Positions 43,228 to 53,568 of a stretch of DNA of 64,000 nucleotides are shown piece after piece (the stretch's first letter is position 1; each line of letters opens with the position of its first letter). Under the pieces are notes generated by a model. That model did no database searches and was not told the DNA's origin. It saw nothing but the letters and a program-made list of their open reading frames with translations. The translations under genes and the position numbers were made by a program. Source of the stretch: VAXT01 sp963827725 (GTDB lineage Bacteria; Actinomycetota; Thermoleophilia; Gaiellales; Gaiellaceae); assembly GCA_963827725.1 (NCBI GenBank), contig CAWHBM010000001.1, forward strand, positions 620,001-684,000, given 5' to 3'.

Positions 43228-44001
43228 GTGCTGACGGATCCCTCCCTCGACCGGATCCTGGCCTTCTGCGCCGGCGACCCGATCGAGCGCGTCTTCCTCG
43301 AGGACGTCGCCCGGCGGGGGTTCGCCCGCTTCCGCGCGGTGGAGTCCGATGAGCAGCTGACCGCGCTCTGCTACTTCGGCGCCAATGTGGTGCCCTCCGG
43401 ACAAGGATGCGACGCCTTCGCAGGGGAGTCCGCCGTTCGCGCGACGCGGATGATCATCGGCGAGGAAGGCGCCGTGAACGACCTCTGGAGCGCCGCGCGG
43501 TCGGTCATGCCGGAGCCGCGCGAGGATCGCCCCGGCCAGCCCGTCTACGCGATCGAGGAGGCGCCCGAGGATGGCTCGAGCGGCCTGCGCCCGGCGACGA
43601 TGGCGGATCTCGACCTCCTGCTGCCCGCCTGCGCGGCGACGCATCGCGAGGAGCTCGGAGTCGACCCGCTGGAGCGCGACGCCGCCGGGTTCCGCAGGCG
43701 CACGGTGTCCCAGATCCAGGAGGGACGCTCGTGGCTCTGGGTGGAGGACGGGGCGATCCTGTTCAAGGCCGAGGCCTCCGCCTGGACTCCGAGCGCGGTG
43801 CAGCTCCAGCAGGTCTGGGTCGATCCGCAGGTGAGAGAGCGGGGCCACGGGCAGCGCGGATTGAGCGACCTCTGCCGGCTGCTCCTCGAGCGCGCTCCTT
43901 CCGTGTGCCTCTTCGTCCGGCCGGAGAACGCGCCCGCCATCCGGCTCTACGAGAAGATCGGGATGCAGCGGGTAGGCACCTACCGGAGCGTGCTCTTCTA
44001 A
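43228..44001 (+). CDS. GNAT-family acetyltransferase with N-terminal DUF4081-like region
   Basis: 257 residues from GTG 43228. Residues 1-110 (DRILAFCAGDPIERVFLEDV, LTALCYFGANVVPSG) resemble the DUF4081 half that precedes GNAT domains in actinobacterial proteins. The GNAT half has acetyl-CoA-binding VQLQQVWVDPQVRERGHGQR and VRPENAPAIRLYEKIGMQRV. Substrate unknown. The open frame before 43228 is antisense to deoD. Confidence 0.85.
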   Translation: MLTDPSLDRILAFCAGDPIERVFLEDVARRGFARFRAVESDEQLTALCYFGANVVPSGQGCDAFAGESAVRATRMIIGEEGAVNDLWSAARSVMPEPREDRPGQPVYAIEEAPEDGSSGLRPATMADLDLLLPACAATHREELGVDPLERDAAGFRRRTVSQIQEGRSWLWVEDGAILFKAEASAWTPSAVQLQQVWVDPQVRERGHGQRGLSDLCRLLLERAPSVCLFVRPENAPAIRLYEKIGMQRVGTYRSVLF

Positions 44002-44015
44002 GCAACACTGTCTGA

Positions 44016-44994
44016 ATGGAGCCCCGGGCTTTTCGGAAGGCAGTCGAGGCCGACATTCGCCGGCACGAGCTGATCCCGCCAGGCGGCGAGGTGACCTGCC
44101 TCGTCTCGGGCGGCGCCGACTCGACCTGCCTCTGGCACGTCCTGCGCGAGCTGGGCTACGCCGTGGTTGCTCTGCATGTCGCCCACGGGCTGCGCGGCGC
44201 CGAGTCGGACGTGGACGCAGCGTTCTGCCGCGAGGTGCTCGGCGCGGAGGTCGTCGACGGACGCGGCGGAAAAACCGAGGACGAGCTACGCGAGATCCGC
44301 TACTCGTTCGCCACAGACCGGCTGCGCGCGACGGGCCACACCGCCTCCGACCAGGTCGAGACCGTTCTCTACCGGATCATCGCCTCCGGTGCGCCCGGGC
44401 GGATCGAGCTGGCGCCGGGACGACCGCGTCGTCCGGCCACTCCTCGACCGCTGGCGTGACGAGACCGAGGGCTACTGCCTCGCCGAAGGGCTCGACTTCC
44501 GCCAAGACACGTCCAATCCGGACTCCAAGAGGGGGCTCATCCGCGAGCAGATCCTGCCGCTGCTTCGGCGGCTCCACCCGGCCGCAGAGGGCAACCTCCT
44601 CCGGCTCGCCGACCGCAAGACCGCTCCGCCGGAGCTCGTCCGCCTGCTCGAGGCGGCCGACGGCTCGGCGCGCCTCGACCTGGGCTCCGGGCGGCAGATC
44701 GTGCGCGAGTACGACCAGGTGTGGCTCGAGAGCTCGCCTGTCGTGCTCGACCGCGAGGTGCGCTGGGGCTCCTGGCGCATCGCGTCCGACCAGAAGGGCC
44801 TTAAGGTACGAGGGTGGCGTCCCGGCGACCGACTGGCGGGGCGCACGAAGAAGATCCAGGACGTGTTCGTGGACGCCAAGATCCCGCGATCGGAGCGTGA
44901 GGCATGGCCACTCGTCGTTCGCGGGGACGAGGTGGTCGCGGTTCCGGGAATCGTCGAGGCTGAGGGAGTGAAGGCAGAGCGTGTCGCAGACTGA
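44016..44994 (+). CDS. tilS: tRNA(Ile)-lysidine synthetase (frame shift near 44418)
   Basis: Makes lysidine-34 so that tRNA-Ile2 reads AUA. ATG 44016; PP-loop LVSGGADSTCLWHVLREL at residues 30-47. Near 44418 the frame shifts +1, from ASGAPGRIELAP into RDDRVVRPLLDRWRDETEGY; then FRQDTSNPDSKRGLIREQIL and the C-terminal TilS domain (LKVRGWRPGDRLAGRTKKIQ). Overlaps hpt by 14 bases. The tilS-hpt-ftsH order is very widely conserved. Confidence 0.94.
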
Positions 44995-45547
44995 GCTGGA
45001 GCGGGGGATCGCCGAGGTCCTCGTCGACGAGGAAGCAGTCCGGGCACGGGTCCACGAGCTCGGCGAGGAGATCTCGAGCGACTACGCCGGCCGCGACCTC
45101 CTGCTGGTCGGCGTCCTCAAGGGCGCCGTCTTCTTCATGGCCGACCTGATGCGGCAGCTGACGGTTCCCTGCGAGGTCGACTTCATGGCGATCTCGAGCT
45201 ACGGCGCGGCGAGCGACTCCTCGGGGGTCGTCCGCATCCTCAAGGATCTGGACATTCCGCTCGAAGGAAGGCACGTCCTCGTCGTCGAGGACATCATCGA
45301 TTCCGGCCTCACCCTGTCGTACCTGATGCGAAATCTTCGGGCCCGCCAGCCGGCCTCGCTCGAGATCTGTGCGCTGCTCACGAAGCCCGCCAGGCGCGAG
45401 ATCGACATCCCCGTTCGGTACGTCGGTTTCGAGATTCCGAACCGGTTCGTCGTCGGCTACGGACTCGACTACGCCGAGCGCTACCGAAACCTTCCGTATG
45501 TCGGGGTTTTGCAGGAGGATGTTGAGCTGGGTGTAACGAAGCGGTAA
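44981..45547 (+). CDS. hpt: Hypoxanthine phosphoribosyltransferase
   Basis: 188 residues from GTG 44981. Purine salvage: hypoxanthine/guanine + PRPP. PRPP-binding motif VLVVEDIIDSGLTLSYLM, N-terminal LLLVGVLKGAVFFMADLMR and C-terminal FVVGYGLDYAERYRNLPYVG are canonical. Overlaps tilS, so translation is coupled. Confidence 0.96.
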   Translation: MSQTELERGIAEVLVDEEAVRARVHELGEEISSDYAGRDLLLVGVLKGAVFFMADLMRQLTVPCEVDFMAISSYGAASDSSGVVRILKDLDIPLEGRHVLVVEDIIDSGLTLSYLMRNLRARQPASLEICALLTKPARREIDIPVRYVGFEIPNRFVVGYGLDYAERYRNLPYVGVLQEDVELGVTKR

Positions 45548-45611
45548 GGGAACCTCGTACGGGGGAGGTAGGAATGGTGACCGCTGCTACGCTGGGCCAG
45601 GAGGCGCCTTC

Positions 45612-47567
<1,956 letters not shown>

Positions 47568-47570
47568 TTT

Positions 47571-47618
47571 CCGAAGAAAAGTCCGTCGCGCTGCGCGCGA
47601 CATGACGACTTTCTTCGG
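47571..47618. repeat. Short nested hairpin element, copy B, after ftsH
   Basis: Outer arms CCGAAGAAAAGTC (47571-47583) and GACTTTCTTCGG (47607-47618) enclose an inner GTCGCGC-TGC-GCGCGAC. Immediately after the ftsH stop. Same core as copy A at 21134-21164: AGTCCGkCGCGCTGCGCGCG then mCATGA. The outer stem ends in TTTCTTCGGTT on the plus strand, so it may terminate ftsH. From 47619 to 47745 only a further GCCCGGCG/CGCCGGGC hairpin is seen and no gene. Confidence 0.65.
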
Positions 47619-47745
47619 TTAAGCCTCAAGGGCCAACGACTCGAGCCGCACCAGGCAGAGCCCGGCGCGGCGCCGGGCGCCATTCGGATTTCGAAAGGCG
47701 GTCGGGAAGGGGCGTGGTCAGCGTTCCGCTGGGGCTAGAGAAAGA

Positions 47746-47769
47746 GAAGGCCCGCCGAAGCGGGCCTTC
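47746..47769 (-). terminator. Rho-independent terminator for tRNA-Asp
   Basis: Ten-base perfect stem GAAGGCCCGC / GCGGGCCTTC with tetraloop (TTCG on the minus strand), followed on the minus strand by TCTTTCTCT. It lies 60 bases past the 3' end of the minus-strand tRNA; the region between holds no gene. Confidence 0.75.
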
Positions 47770-47828
47770 AGGCAACTCAACGATCGAGCACGGCCGTCAC
47801 CCGGGCTCCGAGTATGCCATGAAGGCCG

Positions 47829-47901
47829 CCCCGAGGGCCGGACTCGAACCGGCATCTTCCCGGGTGACGACCGGGCGCTCTACCAGTTGAGCTACCTCGG
47901 G
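47829..47901 (-). tRNA. tRNA, probably Asp (GTC), atypical anticodon loop
   Basis: 73 nt. Acceptor CCCGAGG/CCTCGGG, discriminator G; D-stem GCTC/GAGC; anticodon stem CCCGG/CCGGG; loop TCGTCAC, placing GTC at 34-36; variable AAGAT; T-arm GCCGG-TTCGAGT-CCGGC. Discriminator G73 and C38 agree with tRNA-Asp, but position 33 is C instead of the nearly invariant T. A base error in the loop is possible. The acceptor begins with C, unlike usual GG in tRNA-Asp. Confidence 0.75.
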
Positions 47902-47974
47902 GACGTTCTTCACGGCGACAGCCTCGCTGCTTGGCCGTGCCGGCTCTGTGCCGAGATAGTGCGAACATCTGGGC

Positions 47975-48791
47975 GTGGTAGCGATCGAGACTCGATTCCC
48001 GAGGCCGTCGGTGATGGGCGTCGTCAACGTCACGCCCGACTCCTTCTCGGACGGCGGCGTCAACTTCGACGCTGACAATGCCGTCGCGGCCGCGCTGCGC
48101 ATGGCTGAGAGGGAGCGGCGATCGTGGACATCGGCGGCGAGTCGACGCGGCCGGGCTCTGAGGGCGTCTCGCCTCGACGAAGAGCTGCGCCGCGTGGTTC
48201 CCGTGCTCGAGGCTCTCCAGGGTCAGGTGCCCGTCTCGATCGACACCGCGAAGGCGGAGGTCGCGCAGGCGCGCGCTCGAGCTCGGGGCCGAGCTTGTGA
48301 ACGACGTCACGGCGCTTCGCGGCGACCCGGGCCTGGCCGAGGTGGTCGCGTCCTCTGGCGCCTATCTGTGCCTGATGCACATGCAGGGTGAGCCAAGGAC
48401 GATGCAGACCGACCCGCAATACGGTGACGTAGCCGGCGAGGTCGCGGCGTTCCTCGAGGAGCGTCTGGGCTTCGCGGTGACCGCGGGGGTCCCGGAGGAG
48501 CGGATCTGCCTCGACCCGGGCTTCGGTTTCGGCAAGACCCTCGAGCAGAACTTCGAGCTGCTCGCGCGGCTGGGCGAGATCGCCGCGCTCGGCCGGCCCG
48601 TTCTCGTCGGGCTCTCCCGCAAGCGCTCCCTCGGGCGCATCCTCGGCGACCCCGAGGCGACCACCGGGCCTCTCTCTGCGAGCCTCGCCGCGGCGGTCGA
48701 GGCCTACGAGCGGGGCGCGACGATCTTCCGGGCCCACGACGTGCGCGAGCACGTCGAGGCTCTCACGGTGGCCGCCGCGGTCGCTCGATGA
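47975..48791 (+). CDS. folP: Dihydropteroate synthase (three frame shifts)
   Basis: Folate pathway: pterin diphosphate + pABA to dihydropteroate. GTG 47975. Motifs in order: MGVVNVTPDSFSDGG; after a -1 shift near 48112 AAIVDIGGESTRPGSEGVS; after a +1 shift near 48168 LDEELRRVVPVLEALQ and VPVSIDTAKAEVA; after a +1 shift near 48275 RALELGAELVNDVTALRGDP, then LDPGFGFGKT and LVGLSRKRSLG to the end. All catalytic motifs exist, so the breaks are probably indels. Overlaps folB. Confidence 0.93.
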
Positions 48792-49141
48792 TCGTCGTCG
48801 AGCTCGGCAGCCTGGAAGTCTTCGGCCGGCACGGCGTCCTCGACGAGGAGCGGCGCGACGGCCAGACCTTCATCTACGACGTCCGGCTCGAGGTCGGCGA
48901 CGGCGCGCTCTCCGACAGGATCGAGGACGCCGTCGACTACCGCGAAGTGGCGGACTGCGTCCGCGAGGTCTCCGACGGGCGACAGTTCAACCTGATCGAA
49001 GCCCTCGCCGCGGCCGTTGCCGATGCGCTCATCGTTCGCTTCGAGGTCGATCGCGTGCGTGTGCGAGTGCGCAAGCCGCAGCCCGCCGGCGTACCGGCAG
49101 CCCACTCGGCGGCTACCGTCGAGCGGGTTTCTTCTTCTTGA
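48788..49141 (+). CDS. folB: Dihydroneopterin aldolase
   Basis: 117 residues from ATG 48788 (ATGA overlap with folP). Folate pathway. Motifs: VFGRHGVLDEERRDGQTFIY with the substrate Glu, NLIEALAAAVADAL, and catalytic Lys in VRKPQPAGVP. The 3' end overlaps the convergent protease gene by 29 bases. Confidence 0.95.
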   Translation: MIVVELGSLEVFGRHGVLDEERRDGQTFIYDVRLEVGDGALSDRIEDAVDYREVADCVREVSDGRQFNLIEALAAAVADALIVRFEVDRVRVRVRKPQPAGVPAAHSAATVERVSSS

Positions 49142-50762
49142 CGAGCGAGATCGAGACGCGATATCCGAGCCCGGCGGCTTTGCGGACAACCGTGCCGCTG
49201 CCGGTGCCAACCGACGCCTCGACGTAGTAGTAGGCGCCACGCTTGGTCGGGTTCTTCACCCGCAGCGACTCACGTCTCGCGCCGGATCGCTCCGACTGGC
49301 CCTTGAAATCTCGCTTCCGCGCCGAGCCGCCCTCGAGCACGCTCACCGTACGCGGGCCCCAGAGGGCGAGATCGACGTCGCCGCCCGTAGGCTGAAGCGC
49401 GACGACCGCGGTGCGACGGCCCGGAACCCAGATGCGGTAGACGTCCCGCGGGTCCTCGGCGAAGTCGAGTCGCGCTGCGATCGAGCCCTTCAGGCGACCG
49501 GCAGTCGTCAGCGGAACCGAAGAGCGGTGGAGGAGGCCGCTCTTCTTCAGGTACGTCACGTCCTCGTTCGGCTCCTGCGGGTCGGCGGCCGGCGGCGCCA
49601 CGGTCAGCGCCGTCGGGATGTCGAGCCGGCCGAAGCCGGTGAACGGGTCGAAGCCGGGGCTGAAGATGTCCTGGCCCGAGAGTCGCATGACCTCGAAGAG
49701 CTGCGTCACGTCGAGCGTCGGCCGTGCCGTCCAGACCCACGCGGCCGTTCCTGCGGCGATGGGGGAGGCAAAGCTCGTTCCGCTGAAAACGTTGTATCCA
49801 TCGGCGTCGTAGGTGGCCGGCACGGCCACCGGGATCAGGTGGCCGGGCGCGGCGAGGTCCACGTACTGGGATCCGCTCGAGAAGAACGCGGGCCCGCCGG
49901 ACTGGTCGATCGCCCCAACCGTCAGGACGTGAGGCAGGCTTGCCGGATACTCGAGCGGGCTTCCCGTATGGCCGCTGTTGCCGGCTGCGGCCACGATGAG
50001 CGTGCCGGAACCGAACGTGACGGCCACCATTGCGTCGAGCAACGGATTCTTGACCTGGGAGCCGAGGCTGAGGTTGACGACACCAGCACCCCGCGTGATC
50101 GCCACGTCGAGGCCCTGGATGACGTCTCCGGCGGAGATCCCGTCTCCGAACGGGCTTGCATCCCAGGCCTGCAGATTCGCCTGCGGGTACACGCCCTCGA
50201 TTCCGAGGCCGTTCGTCGGCGCCGCCGCGGTCGAGGCGACGGCGGTTCCGTGCTCCTCGTGCTGGGCGGAGGTGGTTTGCGCGTTCAGCGCCGTCGTCGA
50301 GGGCCGAGTCGCGAACTCTTGATGCGTGAAGTCGACTCCGGTGTCGATGATCGTCAGCGGCTTTCCGGGACCCGGAGGCTCCGCGCGGTCGAGACCGACC
50401 GGGGCGACCCACCATTGCTGCGGGACCATCGGATCGGTGAGGTGGTTGGCAAAGCTCAGAGGATGGTCCGGCGCGACCTCGGGAACGAGGCCGGCGCGCA
50501 GCAAGGGGGGAAGTGCGCGGAGGGCCGCGCCGCTCGGCAAGCGCCAGATCGGCAGCGCGTTCGCGAGCTTGACCCCACCCGCTCGGCGGAGCGCCGGGCC
50601 GGCTCCGGGCCGGGCGAGAACGAGCGTTGAGTCGTAGTTCCGAAGCTCGCTCGCCTGTCCCTTCGAGAGGGTCGAGCTCGCCCACGCTGAGCCAGACCCG
50701 GCGGCAAGCGCCAGGCCGGAGAGCGCGAGGACGACCCCAAGACGCCTCAAGGCAGCGAACAT
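49113..50762 (-). CDS. Secreted subtilisin-like serine protease (S8)
   Basis: 549 residues from ATG 50762 (MFAALRRLGVVLALSGLALA, signal peptide); further upstream ATG/GTG codons would overlap folK. Propeptide-like region to about residue 115, then the S8 triad: Asp in TIIDTGVDFTHQEF, His in EEHGTAVASTAAAP, Ser in FSGTSFASPIAAGTA, with oxyanion Asn in AAAGNSGHTG. C-terminal beta domain resembling a pre-peptidase/P-like sandwich (DVYRIWVPGRRTAVVALQPT). It sits between folB and folK on the opposite strand, so it is an insertion in a folate operon. Confidence 0.92.
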   Translation of the reverse strand: MFAALRRLGVVLALSGLALAAGSGSAWASSTLSKGQASELRNYDSTLVLARPGAGPALRRAGGVKLANALPIWRLPSGAALRALPPLLRAGLVPEVAPDHPLSFANHLTDPMVPQQWWVAPVGLDRAEPPGPGKPLTIIDTGVDFTHQEFATRPSTTALNAQTTSAQHEEHGTAVASTAAAPTNGLGIEGVYPQANLQAWDASPFGDGISAGDVIQGLDVAITRGAGVVNLSLGSQVKNPLLDAMVAVTFGSGTLIVAAAGNSGHTGSPLEYPASLPHVLTVGAIDQSGGPAFFSSGSQYVDLAAPGHLIPVAVPATYDADGYNVFSGTSFASPIAAGTAAWVWTARPTLDVTQLFEVMRLSGQDIFSPGFDPFTGFGRLDIPTALTVAPPAADPQEPNEDVTYLKKSGLLHRSSVPLTTAGRLKGSIAARLDFAEDPRDVYRIWVPGRRTAVVALQPTGGDVDLALWGPRTVSVLEGGSARKRDFKGQSERSGARRESLRVKNPTKRGAYYYVEASVGTGSGTVVRKAAGLGYRVSISLVKKKKPARR

Positions 50763-50772
50763 AGCAACAGTC

Positions 50773-51228
50773 ATGGCCACAGCTTTCGTCGGTATCGGCT
50801 CAAATCTCGGTGACCGTGAGGGTCATTTACGCAAGGCGCTCGAGCTCCTGGCCGCGGAGGACGGAATCGAGATCGTCGCGGTTTCGGTGCTGCGTGAGAC
50901 CGAGCCTGTCGGTCCCGTCGAGCAAGGGCCCTTTCTGAACGGCGCAGCCGAGTTGACGACCGAGTTGCCTCCCCGGGAGCTCCTCGAGCGCCTGCTCGAC
51001 GTCGAGCAGCGGCTTGGGCGTGTCCGTCGTGAGCGTTTTGGCCCCCGGACGATCGACCTCGACCTGCTGGTCTACGGCGACGAGGTCGTGGACGAGCCAG
51101 GCCTCACTTTGCCCCATCCACGCCTGCACGAGCGCCGGTTTGCCCTGGAGCCGCTCGCGGAGCTCGCTCCTGGCCTCGTCCTGCCCGGGCGCGGATCGGT
51201 GTCAGCCTTGCTCGCAGAGCTAGAATGA
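50773..51228 (+). CDS. folK: 2-amino-4-hydroxy-6-hydroxymethyldihydropteridine pyrophosphokinase
   Basis: 151 residues from ATG 50773. Folate pathway: pyrophosphorylation of hydroxymethyl-dihydropterin from ATP. Motifs: FVGIGSNLGDREGHL, RRERFGPRTIDLDLLVYG and LTLPHPRLHERRFALEPL. Separated from folP-folB by the divergent protease, so it needs its own promoter. Confidence 0.96.
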   Translation: MATAFVGIGSNLGDREGHLRKALELLAAEDGIEIVAVSVLRETEPVGPVEQGPFLNGAAELTTELPPRELLERLLDVEQRLGRVRRERFGPRTIDLDLLVYGDEVVDEPGLTLPHPRLHERRFALEPLAELAPGLVLPGRGSVSALLAELE

Positions 51229-51232
51229 CGTG

Positions 51233-51598
51233 ATGTCGCACATCGACGAGCTCGACGAGTTCGAGGCCCAGCTCGAGCTCCGGCTGAAGCGCGAGTACTC
51301 CGACGTCTTCGAGCTGTTCCGGTGGTGCGTCCTCACCCAGGATGCGACCTACCTCTGCAACGAGCTCGAGCTCAAGCCCCTGCCGCAGGCGAGCTATCCC
51401 TTCTACCACCTGAAGATGGAGGACGTCTGGGTCTGGGACAAGAACCGGCCCACGCGGCTGATCCCGAAGGCCGAGATCTACACCTCCAGCGACGTCACCG
51501 TCGAAGAGCTGCGCGCCGAGGGCGACGGGCCCAAGCTGACCGCGGAGGCGCTCGCCGAGCGAATCGGCGAGTCGCTCGGCTCTGACGACGATCTCTAG
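51233..51598 (+). CDS. DUF2469 protein
   Basis: 121 residues from ATG 51233 (GTG 51230 possible). Matches the actinobacterial DUF2469 pattern: EFEAQLELRLKREYSDVFEL, YHLKMEDVWVWDKNRPTRLI, SDVTVEELRAEG. Function unknown. TAGAAT at 51221-51226 ends six bases before the ATG, so the message may be leaderless; this is also close to the folK stop. Confidence 0.87.
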   Translation: MSHIDELDEFEAQLELRLKREYSDVFELFRWCVLTQDATYLCNELELKPLPQASYPFYHLKMEDVWVWDKNRPTRLIPKAEIYTSSDVTVEELRAEGDGPKLTAEALAERIGESLGSDDDL

Positions 51599-51613
51599 AA
51601 AGTAGGCTCGCCG

Positions 51614-52372
51614 ATGGCCAGGCTCCTGGCGATCGACGTCGGGAACACCCAGACGGTTCTCGGCGTGTTCGACGGTGACAAGCTCGCCGAGCATCGCCGG
51701 CTGGCCAGCATCGCAACGCGCACGGGCGACGAGCTCGGCGCGCTGATCGGTGAGATGTTCGACCTGGAGTCGGTGGACGGGATCTGCCTCTCCTCGACGG
51801 TGCCGGCGCTCGTGCGCGAGTTCGAGATCTTTGCCGAGCGCTGGGCGAGCGCGCCCATCCTCGTGGTCGGGCCGGGCACGAAGACGGGAATGCCGGTGCG
51901 CTACGACGACCCTCGCGAGGTCGGGCCCGACCGGGTTGTGAACGCCATCGCGGCGAAGGAGCGCTACGGCGCGCCGTGCATCGCAGTCGACTTCGGCACC
52001 TCGACTAACTTCGATGTCGTTTCCCCGGGTGGCGAGTACATCGGCGGCGTGCTTGCGCCCGGGATCGAGATCTCGATGGACGCGCTCTTCGCCCGGGCCG
52101 CGCGCCTGATGCGCGTCGACTTCACGGAGCCGCCGGCCGTGATCGGCAAGACCACCGTGCACAGCCTCCAGTCCGGTCTCGTCTACGGCTTCGCGGGCCA
52201 GGTCGACCGGATCGTCGAGGAGATTCGCGGCGAGTTGGGCACCGAGGCGCGCGCGATCGCGACCGGCGGGCTCGCCGAGATCATCGTGCCCCACTGTCGG
52301 TCGATCGAGCTCTTCGATCCCTGGCTCACCCTCGAGGGCCTACGCCTCGTCTGGGATCTGAACGTCGACTAG
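51614..52372 (+). CDS. coaX: Type III pantothenate kinase
   Basis: 252 residues from ATG 51614. First step of CoA synthesis. Acetate/sugar-kinase-fold motifs: LLAIDVGNTQTVLGVFDG (P-loop-like), GMPVRYDDPREVGPDRVVN, AVDFGTSTNFDVVSPGG and ATGGLAEII. Normal length. Convergent overlap of four bases with the next gene. Confidence 0.96.
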   Translation: MARLLAIDVGNTQTVLGVFDGDKLAEHRRLASIATRTGDELGALIGEMFDLESVDGICLSSTVPALVREFEIFAERWASAPILVVGPGTKTGMPVRYDDPREVGPDRVVNAIAAKERYGAPCIAVDFGTSTNFDVVSPGGEYIGGVLAPGIEISMDALFARAARLMRVDFTEPPAVIGKTTVHSLQSGLVYGFAGQVDRIVEEIRGELGTEARAIATGGLAEIIVPHCRSIELFDPWLTLEGLRLVWDLNVD

Positions 52373-53568
52373 AGCTTGGCGCGGTCGGCGATGTGCTCGG
52401 CGATCGCGAGCGCCGACGTTCCGCCCGGTGACGGCGCGTTCCGGACGTGGATCGTGCGCGCAGTCTCGGCGAACAGGAAATCGTCGAGCAGCGCGCCGTC
52501 GCGCTTGATCGCCTGCGCGCGGATGCCTGCGGGCGCAGGCACGAGGTCGTCCTTGCTCAGCTCGGGCAGGTAGCGCCGCGCCTCGGCTGCGTAGGCGCGG
52601 CGCGAGAAATCGCGGACGACCTCGCGGAAGCCGAGCCGCAGGTGGCGGCGCGCGAGCCGCAGGAATCCGGGGTAACTGAGCACGCGCCAGGCCTCACGCA
52701 GGCGCACGTCGCGACGACGGTATCCCTCGAGGGCCAGGGCGACGACTGCGTTCGGGCCGGCCCAGACCGCGCCGTCAGGCCTGCGGTTGACGTGGATGCC
52801 GAGGAACGGGAATCGCGGGTCGGGCACCGGGTAGATGAGGTTCCGGCAGAGCGAGCGGGCCTGGGGTCGGAGCGCGAAGTAGTCGCCGCGGAAGGGGACG
52901 ATCCGCGTCTCGCGATCCTTCTCGCCCGCCAGTTGGTCCGCGTGGACCCCGGCGCACGCGACCGCGTAGGAGGCTTCGATCTCGCCCTGGGTTGTCTCGA
53001 CGACGAGGCCGCCTGGCCGCTCGCCGAGCCGATGCACCGCGGCTCCGAGAACGACCGGCGTGCCGGCGCTCTCGAGCCTGCGGGCGAGCGCCTCGGCAAC
53101 GAGCCTGAACTCGACGATCCCCGTCTCCGGGAGGTGGAGCGCTGCGAGGCCCTGGCAGTGGGGCTCGAGCTCGCGCAGGCGCTCCGGCCCGATCCGCTCC
53201 GCCACGACGCCGTTCGCCGCAGCGCGCCGCTCGAGCTCGTCGAGCGCGGGCAGCTCGCGGGCGTCGGTGGCGACGATCACCTTCCCGCAGATCTCGTGCG
53301 GGATCCGCTCCTGCTCGCAGAGCTCGAGCAGCAGGCCGCGTCCCCGGCGGCAGAGCTCCGCCTTCAGCGACCCCGGCGCGTAGTAGACGCCCGAGTGGAT
53401 GACGCCGCTCGAACGCCCGGTCTGGTGGAGCGCAGGCGCGGGCTCCTTGTCGACGACGACGACGTCCCGGCTGGGCGCGCGCCGCTTGAGCTCGGCCGCC
53501 GTCGCGAGGCCGAGGATCCCCGCTCCGATGACGACGACGTCTGCCTTCGGCGGAAGCGTCCGCCGATC
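52369..53568 (-). CDS. lhgO: L-2-hydroxyglutarate oxidase/FAD-dependent oxidoreductase, start unresolved
   Basis: DAO-family flavoprotein. FAD motif ADVVVIGAGILGLATAAELK, then LHQTGRSSGVIHSGVYYAPG, characteristic of LhgO, and C-terminal RNAPSPGGTSALAIAEHIAD. The reading frame is open from the TGA that ends dus (53571-53569), but the stretch before ADVVVIG has no ATG, GTG or TTG; the first such codon (GTG 53280) is about 96 codons inside the protein. A small indel near the dus stop, or a non-standard start, is likely. Probably oxidises L-2-hydroxyglutarate. Confidence 0.87.
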   Translation of the reverse strand, partial: DRRTLPPKADVVVIGAGILGLATAAELKRRAPSRDVVVVDKEPAPALHQTGRSSGVIHSGVYYAPGSLKAELCRRGRGLLLELCEQERIPHEICGKVIVATDARELPALDELERRAAANGVVAERIGPERLRELEPHCQGLAALHLPETGIVEFRLVAEALARRLESAGTPVVLGAAVHRLGERPGGLVVETTQGEIEASYAVACAGVHADQLAGEKDRETRIVPFRGDYFALRPQARSLCRNLIYPVPDPRFPFLGIHVNRRPDGAVWAGPNAVVALALEGYRRRDVRLREAWRVLSYPGFLRLARRHLRLGFREVVRDFSRRAYAAEARRYLPELSKDDLVPAPAGIRAQAIKRDGALLDDFLFAETARTIHVRNAPSPGGTSALAIAEHIADRAKL

